Assembly: GCA_023105745.1 (NCBI GenBank)
Contig: JALGQZ010000004.1
Location: 68,127,112 to 68,191,111, forward strand
Source of the DNA: Austropuccinia psidii
Taxonomy: Eukaryota > Basidiomycota > Pucciniomycetes > Pucciniales > Sphaerophragmiaceae
Length of the DNA stretch: 64,000 nucleotides
Direction of reading: 5' to 3'
Shown here: positions 19,944 through 32,979 of the stretch, piece by piece
Numbering within the stretch: the first letter of the stretch is position 1
Layout of the letters: every line of letters begins with the position of its first letter
Position numbers and translations under genes: made by a program
Notes under the pieces: generated by a model
The model's input: the letters and a program-made list of their open reading frames with translations, nothing else
The model's database searches: none
What the model was told of the DNA's origin: nothing

Positions 19944-21868
19944 TGTAAGATATGACTATGAAACTGATGATAATATTACTATTAATCAACAGTACTATGT
20001 CTGTTCTTATGAAATATAATAAGAAAAAATTATTATAACCACAATTAAATAATTATAAAATTATTTCTTTCACGTGTTATACACTACTAGTGATTATAAC
20101 AGTGAGCAGTAATTGTCTACAAGAATCAATTACAAGAATAATTTAATAATAAAAACTTCTTTTATTAAAATAATAAAATTATTTTAATATATAATTATCT
20201 TTTACAAGAATAATTATAAAGATAATTCTTGAAGAAAACTATTACTAGAGAAAAACTTTAAGAATTAAAGATAAATGACTCACTAATACTCCAAAGAACT
20301 TATTGATAGATAAAAGTAGAGAAATTTGACGTGGAATTGTGGATTTAAGGGATCAAAAGGATTTATAACAGTATTACAACAATATATAGTTGGATTCTAT
20401 GATTTCACGTCTTTCTGGTTGATTCTGAAAGATTTAAAACACTTAAGAATATCTTGTAACTAATACTTACTTGTTGGTAATAATGATTTAATAAATTGAT
20501 AAGATGATGATGATATGGAAAAAACAGCAAGAAGAGGCTTCTTTTAAGTCAACAACAGCTCACAGAGGCGTGCCATGGAGCAAACTGAAAAACCAGTGAG
20601 TGAGAAAACAATAAACCTTTTTGGATTAATTATTGCATCATCTGTTGTCACGTAAGATTATCATAATTACTTAATTGATGCTTTTACATGACTACCAACC
20701 CCAATATGGTTAAGAATAAAAGGAGTAAAATCTGTAAATCTTCTTTTATTCCAAAATAATCTTTGATTTCTCAAAGTTATCAATGTTATTGCCAATTTCA
20801 TCACAGGTTTTAATTACTGTGAATTTTTGAAGATTCAGTGTTTCACGTAGAATGGTCAAAAATGGACTATAGGAAAAACTTTTAATTTTACTAGTAAAAC
20901 TGTAATTCTTTTTGGTTGCACCATAGATAATACAGTTCGCTATTGGTCTTGAAAGTTTCAGAAAGATTAATTAAGAATTGTATTTTTAATGAATTTTTGA
21001 AGTTTTACCTCATTTCTACGTAGAATTGCAAATAGCAGTTTTTTGCTGGTTGCTATGAGGTAAATCAATGAATATGGGTCCCAAAAGGGTTTTAATTACT
21101 CTTTTAGGGTCTAGTCATGGAAAGTCATCAAGAATTGACGTGGTTACAGGAGTCTAAGTAGCTCATTACCTCCTTGGCACGTCAAAATAGCAGGTTATTT
21201 GCTATTTTCTTATGATTACAGTAGGTGTAACTTGGTAACCAAGTTCCCAAAGAGTTTTAGTTTACCAATTGGGCCAAGATGAGCCATGAAGCCATGCTCT
21301 GGAGCTATCCACGCCTCTGAGGCCTCAGAAGTTGGGTACCCTGGCTCTCTTTGATGTCTTTTGTCCCCCTTGCTTATTTTTCACGTAAAAATAGAAATTT
21401 AAGCTTAAAGTGAGATATCCACTATGGGTGTACCAAAGGTCCATGTAAGAATACCATGATATTAAGTGCTCAAAAAATGCATCACACTATTCTTAGTGTA
21501 TCTGTAACATGGGATTTCTCACTTTCCCATTATTTTGGCTTAAAATCAAGAAAAACAAAAATTTTCACGGATCTTTTATGTGGTATTAATGATGTGGTAT
21601 TGAAGTATTTTCCATTTTACCACCTCAAATACTTAAATTGAGCTTATTCACTCTATGGGGCTACCCTAGGTGAATTTTTGTGTAGAATCCAAATCTGGTC
21701 TTAAATCCATGGATTTACTTACTCAATAAAAAGTTATTCATCTTTTCTGAAATTGAAAATGATGAATTTTGGATATATGCATGACTTATGAGTTATGCAT
21801 AATTCAAAATTTCTTTTTAAGATAATTGTGGCCTATTTGGGTTTGTAAAATATACCTCAAGGCTCACA
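19944..21868 (-). repeat. Element A 5' LTR (1925 bp)
   Basis: Matches the 3' LTR closely, apart from a ~20-bp extra segment near 20878-20897 and scattered substitutions. The flanking gtaat duplication at 21869-21873 closes the element. Confidence 0.97.
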
Positions 21869-22482
21869 GTAATATTCTTTTCTTTTTGTATTAATAATTA
21901 CTAATTAATTTAAAAAAATAGGTGTTTAATGCCAAAAACCTAGTTTAACACCTCATAAAATTGAACAAAGATAATCTTCAATGGGTAAAAATTGAACAAT
22001 ATTGATTATTTATTTATTCTAAAATTATTCATACTTCAAATTAGCTGAAAATCAAAATATATAATCAATGGAAGCTGCTAAATTACAGAATTCCAGTAAC
22101 CTTGAATAGACTTCAGCAAATAACAAAGAAGAATCAAAATCATTTACAAATATCATTGTCACTAAAGATAGATTTTTTAATAAGCTGCATCAAGATTTAA
22201 ACAATATCAATTTCTGGAATTATGGTATATATTCTTTTGTGTCCCAAAAAATTTTCATCCACTTATAACTTTATTCACCCCAGCTTGAAATAGATTGCAT
22301 TTCCCCAAATTGAAAATGCAGATTGATTTTTCAAAGAAACCTGGAATAATGGAAATTATTTGGAATAAATTATTAATTGTCCATAATATATTGAAACCTC
22401 CTCCAGAAGTTATCAATAATTAATGAACTACCCATTTTTAATGATCTTTTCAAATCACAAATTAATTATTAGACTTAGGCGA
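21869..22482 (+). pseudogene. TET/JBP-like 2OG-Fe(II) oxygenase relic, catalytic part
   Basis: In one frame 22144-22240 reads TNIIVTKDRFFNKLHQD and then NFWNYGIYSF. The H-Q-D (codons at 22188-22196) is the iron-binding HxD of TET/JBP-like dioxygenases. Further on, in a shifted frame (about 22327-22420), QIDFSKKPGIMEIIWN is followed by LLIVHN...KPPPE, which matches the C-terminal core holding the second iron-binding His. Stops and frame changes between these blocks show that it is dead. It continues the relic at 230-721 across element A and ends against solo LTR E1. Such genes are expanded in basidiomycetes and often lie near transposons. Here it converges on a Harbinger-like transposase. Confidence 0.72.
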
Positions 22483-25400
22483 TGTCACAACCACAAAGAA
22501 TTACCCTCCTCAATGGATGTTGCGGCAATTCTAGCCTGACCCAAGTTAGGGCCAATTGGCCATACCATATCATTTATGGCCGATTGGCCCCCTCTAGTGC
22601 TCTATGGCCTCTTGACTATCTCACCTCTTCTCTGGCCATATCCTGCCTTCATTGGCCTTCTTGGCCAACTCTCCATCTCACCAACCCCCAGGCCATTACC
22701 TTTGTTTTTGGGCCTGGGGGGTCCTTTCAATCTTCCAGGGGCCTATGGCCCCTCTAGCCACCACCAGGGCTCTTGGCTCAACCCCTTATATTAGTGGGGT
22801 TTTGGCCTAAATGGCCTTTTTGGGCCATTTAGGCCCCCTATGGCTTCTACATCCCGCAGTCCGTGGGACCCTTAGGCCCCTTTTGGCCCAATTCCAATGA
22901 GGCCAAAAGGGGCCAAGGGGGCAGTCCATCAGCCCCCAAAGCCAGGTGGGCCTACCTGAGCCAGTTTTGGCCCCAAAACCCAATCAACCCAAAATGGCCA
23001 AAAACCACCTTAGGACCCAAATTGGCCATCAATCAGTCCATGGCCTCTGGTAACCACCAGAGGCCACCAGCTCAGCTCAAAACAAGGATTTCCCTCCAGC
23101 TCAGGGGAAGATTTCCCCTTCTTCAATGCACCCTGCACTCAAGGATCCAGGAGTGGTGCATATATGGTATAATTTACCATTATGCACCATTTTTTCTCAG
23201 CAATCCAATGGTGAAATTTTCAGGACCAAATTAAGTTATTCCAAATCAATTCCCCAATCCAACACCAGCTTTGAAGGAGGACTTTTCAGCTATTCAGTCT
23301 GGAAATGCCCTGGCAGCTACCAGAAGACCACTCAAGGACCCCAACTACCTGGCCCTGCAGGAGTTGGGTTGTCAATTCTAATCAGGACTACTATAGGGGC
23401 AATTCTCAGAGGTAATAAATCATTTCAATCATTGTCAAGCTGTGAGCCTGTGAGGTATGTATAACATACCCATAAGGCCACAAATGACTCTACAGAGTTA
23501 AACTTGCCTTTAACAGACTTTTTAATTGAATTTAAAAGAAAAAGAACAAAAAATAAATGAGTATAATATTTTTTTGGATAAACAGAGTTATAAATATTAT
23601 GTCATTTTTGGATTTTACACCAAAAATAACCTAGGGTACACCCATAGGGTGTTACACCCAAAAATACTTATTTCTTATGTTATTGGAAGATTTAAGAAAC
23701 TCACAGTACTAATGTAGCTTTTTTATCATTTTTTAAATTGTTGAATTTAAGCTTAAATAAGCTTAAATTTAAAGCTGCCTAAGGTTTATGAAAACTTACC
23801 AAACTTTTAGTTAAAATTGAGATGTTGTGTATATTTACTGAATCAGCTAAACATTTGCCATACAGGATGTAAATCCTGTGTGGGCTCAATTTAAAAGGTT
23901 TTAAGGCCATAGTATGGCTTTAAATAAATAAAAGGGCAAAATCCACACAAAAAGGTGGTACAAAGGAAAAAGACCAAATACAGCTGGGGTACCCAACTTT
24001 TTGGATCTGCAAGGATTCAAGTAAGGTTGTCTACCTGTATTGGAGGATTTTCAACCTTATTTAAACTTTAAGATTAGACTTTGATCCAACCTTAAGGTTT
24101 AAACTGGTTTTATCCCAATTTGGACAGGAATTTCAAGCTGCCAAAGGGTAAATCCCAATATGCAGGCTTGAAATCAAGGTTTTAAGAACTGTCAAAGCTT
24201 AAATAAGCTTAAAACTTTAAAGCTTCAAGCATTAAAACCTTATCAAAAGCTAAGGTTTGGTGTGCATTGCTATTTTACGTGGAAAAATAGTAATAATTTC
24301 AAAAATTCATTAAAAATCAAATTCTTAATGAATTTGCTTGAAAATTTCACACAGCTTACAATTTAATATTATCTATTTATAAATCAAATTTTAAGTAAAT
24401 TTTTAAAAATAAATTTCCTGGGTAATTAGCCTGAAAATTTACTCTTTTAATTAAGCTCAAAGAAAATTATAATTTCTTTAAAAATTAATTAAAAATTGAG
24501 TTTAAGAGATTTCTGCTTGAAAATATATTTTTAAGTTGTTCATGTGATGAACTTTAATATAAAGAAACTTATTCTATATTAAAACTTAAAATAATTAGTT
24601 TAAATGAGGATCAAAGTTACTTGGAGTGAAGAATAACACTGGTAGCTTTAAATTGGAATGAAAAATAAGTTTCCTTAAGTTAAGAACTTTACTTTTCAAG
24701 CATGGTTTTTCAATTTTGACCTGAGAACAACCTCTATATTCATTATTAACCATGAGAGTTGCTCTGTAGACATAAAAAGAGTCTTTTCATCACTGTTTTT
24801 GTCCATCATCATTAATCAATCAAATCATATTAGACATTTAAACAGGTAAAGTTTTATTATATATAAAATCTTATTATTAAAGTATTTCTTAAGTATTTTA
24901 TTCCTTGTAAGTCTTAAATTAAAGAATTGAAATCATAGAAATCAGATTATTGTTGTAATCACCAATAATACATTTTATTATATAAAATTATCATCTTAAA
25001 TATCTTTTAAAATCCACAAATTCCTCCAAAAACCTCTTTAATAATAATTCTTATCATGAAAAGTGGTTTTATCATTGAAAATATTCATTTTTGGCGTGTG
25101 TTTTTAGCTTATAATAATGATTGAATATAATAACTGTTATATTTGACTTGTTGTATTAAATCTTTCTTATAAGTAAGTTTTATCCAAAATTCTATATCTT
25201 TTTTTATCTATTATTAGTTTTTTTATATAGATTTTTTTCTATAAGATTTATTTCTGCACAGTGTGTGTTTTAATTCTTTTATAAATAATACTTATATTAT
25301 ATATAAGTGGTTAAATATCTATATTTTCCACATGTAATTGTCTCATTAAGAGCTTTACACTTCTTATTGTTATAATTTTCAGTAACTATAACAATAGTAG

Positions 25401-26265
25401 AATAATTATAATTCATTATAACTATTATATTTTTATTATTATTATGTTCCCTAATAATAATTAAATTTATTTTCCTTATATAATTATTTTTGATAATTAT
25501 ATTTAGATTTGTAGTTGTAATATTTTATTTTATTATATTTTTCTACTGAGGACAGTCATAGTACTCTTGATATTGCTACTATTATCAAGAGTTTCATAGA
25601 CAAACCTTACACAAGGCATCAAGTATTCAGCATTCCTTGGACAACTCAACTGGTCCATACAGGTAGCAATCAAGTATCCTGTATGACCTTGGACCAACTG
25701 GGCCAATTCATATTTCACTATGGGAACTTCAGTCCCACAGTTCAATTATCAAGATGGCCAGAGCTGTATTGTCCCAATTTAGACAATACAGCAAGGTGAC
25801 TCACCTTCCAGGAACAGCCTTTCAGCTTTTCACATATACTGGCCACCTTTCATCACCTGGGACTTTTTCCCCAGTTAATTGATATATTGGATTTATTTTT
25901 ATCCTTATTTTCTTTTACCTTATGAAAGTGAATACTGATAATCTTAAATCAGTCATTTGCACCTTTTCTTCTTTGCCTGTCAGTGGATATTGGCTTTCAT
26001 ATCCTTTACTAATTCCATTGTTCTTTCTGACAGGTTGAAACAGTGAATTGAAGATTCATTTGGTTGGATCTTTGGATTTTGGCTTTCTTATTATCCTTGT
26101 CATTGGCTTCCTTTTCTTTTTAGTCTTTGGAATACTTGTCTTTACTTTAGTTCTTCCTTAGAGAAATATATTCTTCTTATTTCTTTATTCTTTTGGAGCC
26201 CTCCAAGTGAGTTCTTGATTCCTGAGTGCCAGGCCACTCTTGCTTCCATAAGAGCTCCTGTGACA
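22483..26265 (+). mobile_element. Solo LTR E1 (G-family LTR), split by solo LTR F
   Basis: Starts TGTCACAACCAC and ends GCTCCTGTGACA, with near TSDs ggcga (22478-22482) and ggtga (26266-26270). Without the inserted F it is about 1.6 kb and matches the 5' LTR of element G (32980-34470). It has a GGCC-rich first part with many short GGCC palindromes. It keeps the promoter block CACATATACTGG and AGTTAATTGATATA (25873-25886), as in B and G. Unlike a full element it has no internal region, so it is a product of LTR-LTR recombination. Confidence 0.9.
23441..25611 (+). mobile_element. Solo LTR F (2171 bp), nested in E1
   Basis: Starts TGTGAGCCTG and ends AAACCTTACA. Flanks are caagc (23436-23440) and caagg (25612-25616); the intact G-family LTR has caagg once at this site, so this is a TSD with one mutated base. 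It resembles the LTRs of J (44998-47126) and L (52252-54281) in reverse orientation. AT-rich; no gene. Confidence 0.88.
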
Positions 26266-26559
26266 GGTGAGAAATTTCTAAAAATGAAACCTACTGAAAT
26301 AAAATAAAAAGTATTAATTTAATTGGAAAGAAATAAGAAGGACCAAAAGAGAACTTAGAAGGAAAAATTTTAAATGGGTTTATTTTATAATTCATATCTA
26401 CTCTCAATTTTAGGACTTGAAATTGAGTACATCAGTAAATAATAATTATGGAAATTCAGGATTTCTTATCTTTCCATTCAAAATTAATATACTTGATTTT
26501 ATCATTCCTATCTATAAGATATTCCCTATTGTTAATTCTGTAAAAAATTTATACTTGTG

Positions 26560-27349
26560 ATTTATCATCATCTTAATATAAGTCAAGCCATTCATCTCCA
26601 ATCTGTACTAACATATGCAAGAAACAACCCAACTAAAAGAGTATTGGATTTACTTATTATTCCTCATTTGATTTAGAATTTTCCTTAGAGAGAACCACTG
26701 ACCCTTCAAGTTTGCAATTTCATTCTCAATTATTACCCTCAATTTTTCTAGACAGTAATTGAAAGTCCAGTTGTCTTCATTCTGTGCCAAAACTCTCTTA
26801 CAAGCTGGAACAACTTAAGGAGAGCTTGCATATTCTAAATAAGATATTAGGTACTGATCTTTATCATGAGATTCTCTGGGTGTTTGTGCTATTTTCATAT
26901 TTTGATATCAATTTGAATCATGAATTGAGAAAGTGCACCCAAAATTTAGGAAAGTGAACTTTTTATTTATATTGCAAACCAGTTGTATCAAAATAGAATA
27001 GCTTAACTTTGAATGATTAGTAAAAATTAAATCAATTATAAAAGCTCCAAATATTACCTCTTTTTTGAAATGAAAATTGGCTTGACCTTTATTGGGGGGT
27101 CATTGTGATGATGGTACAAAACTCCCATCAATAAATCCAATGCACCCAGTAAAGCCTTATGCCCAAATAGCTTGTGAAATCTCTCTGCATTATTCTATTG
27201 TTGGCCAAAAAAAAATTCTTCTACTTAACTTGATTAATATTCCAGTCACCCTTTGAATCTACAAGACAATAGACACATGGCCAATTCCAAACAAACTTCC
27301 AATTTTACCGAAAGATTCCCAATTTACATTTGATTCTAACCTTGATAGT
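26560..27349 (-). pseudogene. PIF/Harbinger-like DDE transposase relic, C-terminal part
   Basis: Minus-strand translation, with several stops, shows SFGKIGSLFGIGHVSIVL, then GCIGFIDGSFVP (about 27108-27145) carrying the first catalytic Asp. Later come FNYCLEKLRVIIENEIANLKGQWFSLR (about 26680-26760), with the third acidic residue in the IEN position, and a degenerate tail. The order and spacing fit the DDE_Tnp_4 / HARBI1-type transposase. The segment adjoins solo LTR I and continues in frame beyond it at 29263. Downstream it is truncated towards solo LTR E1. Confidence 0.8.
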
Positions 27350-29262
27350 TGTAAGATGTGACTATGAAACTGATGATAATATTACTATTAATCAACAGTA
27401 CTATGTCTGTTCTTATGAAATATAATAATAAAATATTATTATAACCACAATTAAATAATTAAAGAATTATTTCATTCACATGTTGAGCACTACTAGTGAT
27501 TTTAACAGTGAGCAAGTAATTGTCTACAAGAAGAATTTAATAATAAAAACTTCTTTTATTAAAATAATAAATTATTTTAATATATAATTATCTTTTGCAA
27601 TAATAATTATAAAGCTAATCCTTGAAGAAAACTATTACTAGAGAAAAAATTTAAGAATTCAAGATAAATGACTCAATAATACTCCAAAGAACTTATTGAT
27701 AGATAAAAGTAGAGAAATTTGACGTAGAATTGTGGATTTAAGATATCAAAATGATTTATAGCAGGATTAAAACAATATAGAGTTGGATTATATGATTTCA
27801 TGTCTTTCTGATTGATTCTGAAAGAATTAGAATACTTAAGAATAGTTTTAACTAATACTTACTTGTTGGTAACAATGATATAAAATGATAATAAGATGAT
27901 GATGATGCGGAAAAAACAGCAAGAGAAGGCCTCTTTTAAGTCAACAAAAGCTCACAGAGGCGTGCCATGGAGCAAACTGAAAAACCAGTGAGTGAGAAAG
28001 CATTAAACCCTTTTGGATTAGTACTTACATCATCTGTTGTCACGTAAAATTGTCATAATTGCTTAATTGATGCTTTCACATGACTACCAACCCCAATATG
28101 GTTAAGAATAAAATGAGTAACATTTGTAAATCTTCTTTTATTCCAAAGTAGTCATTGATTTCCCAAAGTTATCAATGTTATTGACAATTTCATCACAGGT
28201 TGTATTTACTGTGAATTTTTGAAGACTCAGTGTTTCACGTAGAATAACCAAAAATGGACTGTAAGTAAAACTTTTAATTTTACTGGTAAAACTGTTATTA
28301 TTTTTGGTTTTACCATAGATAATACAGCTCTCAATTGGTCCTGAAAGATTCAGAAAGATTAATTAAGAATTGTATTTTTAATGAATTTTTGAAGTTTTTA
28401 CCTCATTTCTATGTAGAATTGCAAATATCAGTGTTTGACTGGTTGCTATGAGGTAAATCAATGGATACAAGTCCAAAAAGGGTTTTGACTACTCTTTTGG
28501 GGCTTGTCCATGGAAAGTCATTAGTAATTGACATGGTTACAGGATTGTAAGTAGCTCTTTACCTCCTTGGCACGTCAAAATAGCAGGTTATTTGCTATTT
28601 TCTGGTGTTTTACAGTAGTTGTGACTTGGTAACCAAGTTCCGAAAGAGGTTTAGTTTACCAATTGGGTCAAGATCAGCCATGGAACCAAGCTTTGGAGCT
28701 ATCCACGCCTCTGGGGCTTCAGAAGTTGGGTACCCTGGCTCTCTTTGATGTCTTTTGTCCCCCCTACTTATTTTTCACGTTAAAATAGAAATTTAAGCTT
28801 CAAGTGAGATATCCACTATGGGTGTACCAAAAGTGCTTGTAAGAATACCATAATATTAAGTGCTCAAAACATGTATAACACTATTCTTAGTGTATATGTA
28901 ACATGGGATTTCTCACTTTCCCATTATTTTGGCGTAAAATCAAGAAAAACAAAAATTTTCATGGATCTTTTATGTGGTATTAATGATGTGGTGTTGAAGT
29001 ATTTTCCATATTACCACCTCAAGGAGTTAATTTGAGCTTATTCACTCTATGGAGCTACCCTAGGTGAAGTTTTGTGTAGAATCCAAATCTGGCCTTAAAT
29101 CCATGGATTTACTCACTCAATAAAAAGTTATTCCTCTTTTCTGAAATCAAAAATGATGAATTTTGAATATATGCATGATTTATGAGTTATGTATAATTCA
29201 AAATTTCTTTTTAAGATAATTGTGGCCTATTTGGGTATGTAAAATATACCTCAAGGCTCACA
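27350..29262 (-). mobile_element. Solo LTR I (A-family, 1913 bp)
   Basis: TGTAAGATGTG...GGCTCACA, with perfect TSD atagt (27345-27349 and 29263-29267). It is more diverged from the element A LTRs than those are from each other. It is inserted within the Harbinger-like transposase. Confidence 0.95.
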
Positions 29263-29552
29263 ATAGTTCCACAGCCAATTGTATGGCAGAATCTGATTGT
29301 TGGTTTTGTGATGAATTTTTCAAAATTCAATAATATTTAATCTTTGCCACCAATTTCTCCAAATGAGTAATTTTTTATGCAAAAAAGTTGTAAATTTTTT
29401 TCAGATGATAAGGCTTGTAAATAATTAAACATATAAATGTAATGTGTATGATATCTTTCAAAAGGCTTGATACAGCTTTGTGTTGTTATAATCTCTAATA
29501 AGGCTATATCTTCCTGACTATCTGAATCAATATCAAAGCTAAAAGAATTCAT
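29263..29552 (-). pseudogene. PIF/Harbinger-like transposase relic, N-terminal part
   Basis: Next to the TSD the minus strand reads NSSQNQQSDSAIQLAVEL, the conserved block before the helix-turn-helix-like segment in Harbinger-type transposases. It continues in frame into the part beyond solo LTR I. A 71-codon open stretch (29337-29552) in another frame probably holds the N-terminus, so a frameshift lies near 29335. The true start is unclear. Confidence 0.65.
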
Positions 29553-32500
29553 GAGCTGAAATGATTTGAATGTATGAAGTAAGGGTAACCTTTGGGATTC
29601 CTTTGTAATTTTAGATTATGACAAATTCTTTAGAAGATTCAATTTGAAATAATATGATTTAAGCATTTACTGAGATATTCAGATTTTATGCAATATAAGA
29701 TAATTTTCATGAAATTATACATGAAATCAATGAGGTGTGTATAGAAAATGATTCTTTTAGTTAAGCTAAAGGAAGGATTTTAGTATCCCAAAATGGGACT
29801 TGGAGGACAAACCCTGCTCTTTTGTATTTCAAAAAACCACACCTCTTGAGGTGTGGGATTCCCCAAATCCCAAAAACTTTATTTGGGATTTAGGAAAAAA
29901 AAATACTATTTTGAGTCTGGTATTTTGTAGCTTTGACACCCCATATTGAAAGAAAAGTGGGAAAAATTCGGTTTTTAATTAAAAAATAGAAATTTATACA
30001 TATAAAAATAGTTTAATGAAATAAAATTTGAGGTGAGCTATTCAATGTAGTATACTATGAGTTAGGGAGTCAAGTTCATTTATAATAAAAAAAAGGCATA
30101 GTAGAAGGAGTATTAGTAATCCATTAGGATATTTGATTTCCAATTAATAATTTTAGTTAATAAGTGATATGAAAAATCTTCTTTAAATGAATTGAGCTAA
30201 TTATTAGTAAGAAACCCCAATTCCTGAGTAATTAACAGGAGGTAAGTGAGCCAGGGTTTTAAAATTATTTAAGATTAAGAGCTTTCAAAACATATATAAA
30301 TGATATACTTCAATGAATCAAAAGGATATTGCATGCAAATTTCCTAAGATTCTTACAACTAAAACAAAACACAAACCACATGACCTCAAATAAAGGTAAA
30401 TCAGTTTAATCACACAAACAATACCAAAAAAAACTTTTTAAATTAAAGTTCATGAGAATAAGTCTAGGTGAGATATCTCAAAATTTTCAAGTTCTTTATG
30501 GAAATAGCTAAACATTTTAAGAAGAAAACCCTCCCCGAATTTTTGTAAAGGTGTTTCAAAGAATGGCTAATCAGAAAAAGTCAAAATAGTCATATTTTTT
30601 CCAAGGAGCTTCCAATTTTAAGAGAAAATGATAATGATAATGATAGTAATAATAATAGATTCTTTATATATTAATTTCTCAATGGATCAGATATATAGTC
30701 TTGTCTTAGTATTGATAAACAATAATAGCTAAACTATCCTCATTAAATAATACGAAATTCTCTTATAAATTGAAATTATTCTTTCAATGAATTTGAAGTA
30801 TTTTCAGGTCCCTTTAAAGTATGAAAGTTCCTAAATCTATTTATAAATTTTATTTCATATTATATTAGTTTTATAATCATTAGGGATTTTTGGACCTCAA
30901 AACTATTCATTCCACATTCTTCTTTTTCTATCAAAAACCTATTTTTTCTTTTGAATTTTCCTAAAATTAGAATAAATAGCACATTGAGGTGTTATTGATA
31001 TGTAAATTACCCAAATTATGCAATAAATTAGGAATTTTTTGATAAAAATGAACCCTTCAGAGTTCAATTAATGCCTTTATTACACAAATGATTCTTCTTT
31101 TAAAAAAATTTAAAATCACTTTTTTCTATTTTAATGAACATTTCAATCAGATTCTTTGGTGTAGAGGTGTTTTTTCTCTTTTTTAAGTTAAAACTTAAGC
31201 GAAGTTAATACATATTGGTGGAAGAAAAAGAAGATATTATGATAAGAGATCAATATATGAAAAGAATCATTTAGAGACTGTATGGGATATGGCCCAATTT
31301 TTTATGGGAAAACAAAATAAATTTGATGAAAATGATTTTGAGAGAAAAAATATTATTAAAATATGTCCAAAATTCACATCAAGTACTTATTTTTTTGTTT
31401 CTTTCTGGTGTAATGAGATAGCATTGGAAGAAGTGAAATTAAATATTAGGTAGTTCATAGTCCTTCATAGGACTCTTTTCTGTTTTTTTGAGTACCTTTT
31501 GAGAGCTTGAGTCAGCAGTTTATGGTATCTCAAAGGACCATTTCTTGTGTCAAGGAAGTTCTGTTTGATTCCTTTGGGCTTCATGGAATTTGATTTAACT
31601 TCAAGGCCAAGTTGTAAGATTGAATCCCAAAGCTTATAGTCTTACTGAGGACTAAAATTAATTTTTTAATATTTATCCAGCTTATAAAATCAGAGCCAGT
31701 CTTGTATGATGAAGCCCTGTAGTATTTAGAATCAAATTTTTAAGTAAAATTTATTATCAAAAATGAAATGAAATGAAAAAAAATAAGGAGTTGAATGTCT
31801 TTCCGAGGAAATAATCTGTATTTTTGAGCTTTGAAGCACAAAATAAAGATCATTGGTAACTTGATTTTCCAAAAATATTTTTGGGTAATTCCAAATATTA
31901 CTGTCTTTAATATTTGAATAGACTGCATCAAATTTAAAACAGAATAATCTCATTATAAATGGGGGAAAGTGAATTAAAGGAAATAAAAATTAACCCAAGA
32001 AGTTTTAACCCATTCTAAGGGCCTTTTTTTATTGTTTTATTTATCAAATCCCTTGATAAATCAACATACAAAATTTCAGATAAATTTAAATATAAAAAAG
32101 AAAATATCAGCTCAAAGACTTGATCAAAGCTTTTATTTTTTTTGTTTTTTATCTCAAAGTAAATAAAATAAAAAACTTGTAAATAAGATAAAAACAGAAA
32201 ATAAAATCAATCAGTAAAATATAGAGATAGATCAAAAGAAAGGTAAAGAAGTAGTTTTGAGTCTTTATGAGGACTAATGTATTGGTTTTTGGGCCCTGCA
32301 GTATAAAACAAAAAAACCACTTTGGGATATACTGATAATAAAGGAAAATAATAAAAAATAGGAATAATCAATTCAAAGCTTGAATAAGGGATTCTCCTTT
32401 TTTTGTGTTGTTTTTTATCTTAGCAGGTGAGAATTTAACTGAGTATTTTGTTCATTAATTTTTTGTTAATATATTTACCTACCAGCAATTGTTCTCTTTC

Positions 32501-32979
32501 GAAATTTTCAAAAAGGTATTCTTGAAAAAAAGAGTTCAAATCTTCCATCTTAATTATAGTTTCACCACCTCTAATTCTGAGGATTTCTGGTATAAATGTT
32601 TCTTCCCAATAACAATCCAATGTGAAATTATTGACAATATAGTCTCCTAAGAATTTTCTGAGTGTTCCTGTTCAAATTTGAAGATAGTGAGGGTTTAGAA
32701 AATTATTGCATTCCTAGGTCCCCCCAAAGAGTGATTTCCCAAAGTTTTAATCCATTGTGAATATCTGATTCCAGTATTTTTTCCAAGATTACCTTATATT
32801 TCCTTTCAGGTGTGTAATTCCAGAAATCTCATTTTATGAGATTGAATCCAGGTAGTTCTCTCCATGAATTAAAACTGAAAGATTTTAATTCAGTATTTTT
32901 TCCAATTATACCATTAAAGTTAATATTTTGAAGAATAATTGTTGAAATTTCTGGACAGGGTTATGGCAGTATTGATGAT
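29553..32979. other. AT-rich region without recognised gene
   Basis: About 3.4 kb, strongly AT-rich and noncoding in appearance. The open stretches at 31732-31953 and 32435-32620 (minus) are short and match nothing I know. A small hairpin with 9-bp arms (CCACACCTC / GAGGTGTGG) is at 29838-29857. A motif resembling AGTCTT..TGAGGACTAA occurs near 31639 and 32260. It may be old transposon or intergenic DNA. Confidence 0.5.

Larger units (their letters stand above)
722..21868 (-). mobile_element. Element A: full-length Ty3/Gypsy retrotransposon with nested insertions
   Basis: Bounded by two LTRs of 1904 and 1925 bp that start TGTAAG and end CTCACA on the + strand, with a perfect 5-bp target duplication gtaat (717-721 and 21869-21873). 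The order on the minus strand is 5' LTR (19944-21868), PBS-like motif, gag, protease-RT-RNase H-integrase-chromodomain-like tail, polypurine tract, 3' LTR (722-2625). Removing element B and TRIM D1 with their duplications leaves about 10.3 kb. The LTRs differ by a ~20-bp indel and a modest number of substitutions, so the insertion is fairly recent but older than B. It can no longer be autonomous: gag-pol is split by B, gag is split by D1, and gag carries a likely frameshift. Confidence 0.96.

Noticed and set aside
22482..23464. Proline/glycine-rich open stretches in solo LTR E1
   Set aside because: Compositional effect of GGCC-rich LTR sequence on both strands; equivalent stretches at 32939-33660 and 43642-44040 are in the same LTR type and have different frames.
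29838..29900. MITE or terminator from small hairpins
   Set aside because: The palindromes are short, and no TSD or second copy was seen in the window.
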